This document shows, in pieces, positions 5,221 to 5,998 of a stretch of DNA of 5,998 nt. Both the position numbers and the translations under genes were made by a program. This stretch comes from an uncultured Chlorobiota bacterium (GTDB lineage Bacteria > Bacteroidota > Kapaibacteriia > OLB7). The notes below the pieces were generated by a model. The model was not told where the DNA came from, searched no databases, and saw nothing but the letters and a program-made list of their open reading frames with translations. The stretch's first letter is position 1; the number at the start of each line of letters is the position of its first letter. Where the stretch lies: positions 1-5,998 of the forward strand of contig CAMLOB010000270.1 in NCBI GenBank assembly GCA_946481475.1, in the 5' to 3' direction.

Positions 5221-5998
5221 TCACCCATAGAACACCCATCGTTTCTGCAGTCGGAACTGAATGATCGTCACAATCAGGGTCAGGGCAAACAGGACGTAGG
5301 CAATGGCCGCGGCATATCCCATTCTGAAGTACTGAAAGGCGTTCTGATAGGAATAATAGCTGAGGGTAAGTGTGCTGTTGGCCGGTCCTCCCTGCGTCAA
5401 CACATAGGTTTGTTCAAAAAGCTGGAACGAGTTGATAAGTGTGATGATCAGAACAAAGAAGAGGGTAGGCGAGAGTGCCGGTAATGTTACCGCCGTAAAT
5501 CTCCGCCATCTGTTGGCTCCATCCAGCAGTGCCGATTCCTGAAGATGCTTCGGAACCGATTGCAGACCGGCCAGCAGAATGAGCATGTTATAGCCGAGAA
5601 CTTTCCAGGCCGAGAGGAGGGCGATAGCCGGCATTGCCCAGTCGGTACTCAGCAGCCAGCGGGGTCCTTCGATGCCGAACAGCTTCTCCAGCATCCAATT
5701 GATTAACCCGAACTCGGGATTGTAGAGCCAGCTCCAGATCAGCGCAACGGCCACCATGGAACTGATGACGGGAAGGAAGTATATCGTCCGGAAGAATCTG
5801 ATGCCGGGGAGCCTCCGATTTACTAGAAGTGCCAGGAACAGCGAGCCGACCATGGCAATGGGAACATAGAGAAGAACATACCAGAACGTATTTCCCAAAA
5901 CATCCCAGAACAGACCGGAATCGATCATTGTCCGGTAGTTCTTCAATCCGGTCCACTCCGGCCTGCCGATCAGATCCCACTCGGTGAAACCGAGGAGA
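5221..5998 (-). CDS. Carbohydrate ABC transporter permease, MalF/UgpA type; 5' end outside window
   Basis: The minus-strand frame is open to the window edge, giving 258 complete codons before TGA 5223-5221. The visible start, LLGFTEWDLIGRPEWTGLKNY, is the segment that normally follows the first membrane helix, so about 35-45 N-terminal residues are missing; the TTG at 5946 is internal. The rest contains the usual hydrophobic segments, FRTIYFLPVISSMVAVALIW, and a coupling loop LQESALLDGANRW...TLPALSPT. In that loop ESA replaces the common EAA, while the Gly and LP are kept. VLTQGGPANSTLTLSYYSY is a typical late signature of this subunit. It forms the heterodimeric membrane channel with the MalG-type protein encoded 15 bases downstream. 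The matching solute-binding protein gene is commonly just upstream, which here would be beyond 5998. Confidence 0.92.
   Translation of the reverse strand, partial: LLGFTEWDLIGRPEWTGLKNYRTMIDSGLFWDVLGNTFWYVLLYVPIAMVGSLFLALLVNRRLPGIRFFRTIYFLPVISSMVAVALIWSWLYNPEFGLINWMLEKLFGIEGPRWLLSTDWAMPAIALLSAWKVLGYNMLILLAGLQSVPKHLQESALLDGANRWRRFTAVTLPALSPTLFFVLIITLINSFQLFEQTYVLTQGGPANSTLTLSYYSYQNAFQYFRMGYAAAIAYVLFALTLIVTIIQFRLQKRWVFYG

Noticed and set aside
5479..5492. Operator-like palindrome CGGTAA-TG-TTACCG inside the MalF-type permease gene
   Set aside because: It recalls LacI-family operators but sits deep in coding sequence, far from any operon start. There is not enough support for a regulatory site.

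Overview
The window looks like chromosomal DNA of a Gram-negative bacterium with moderately high GC. It is densely packed, uses strong Shine-Dalgarno sites and has overlapping genes. An exported modular cell-wall amidase and a Wzx-type flippase fit a diderm cell. The amidase layout (Ig-like, SH3-like and beta-rich regions before Amidase_3) and the sugar-transport-linked atypical SDR protein remind me of Gemmatimonadota/Latescibacterota-like lineages. That placement is from memory and weak; no RNA or marker gene fixes the taxonomy.

Left block, plus strand (1-3210). This holds the 3' end of a GT-B (GT4-type) glycosyltransferase, an overlapping Wzx-like polysaccharide flippase, a 104-bp leader with two inverted repeats and a tandem repeat, and a secreted N-acetylmuramoyl-L-alanine amidase. 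The first two genes are the tail of a surface-polysaccharide cluster: sugar addition, then export of lipid-linked oligosaccharide. The amidase may be a separate transcription unit.

Junction (3211-3283). The two blocks converge over 73 bp in which I see no gene and no clear terminator.

Right block, minus strand (5998 down to 3284). This holds a MalF/UgpA-type permease cut by the window edge, a MalG/UgpE-type permease, and an NAD(P)-dependent extended-SDR (epimerase/dehydratase-like) protein. Spacing is 15 bp between the permeases and either a GTGA overlap or 17 bp before the SDR gene, so they form an operon for uptake of a carbohydrate and probably its first oxidation or rearrangement. The binding protein and the ATPase are not in the window; a binding-protein gene would be expected just past the right edge.

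No mobile element, tRNA, rRNA or CRISPR array is visible, and no defence or otherwise clearly new system. The points most worth a second look are the SDR protein with Cys in place of the catalytic Lys, a long near-perfect inverted repeat inside the second permease gene, and the structured leader in front of the amidase.
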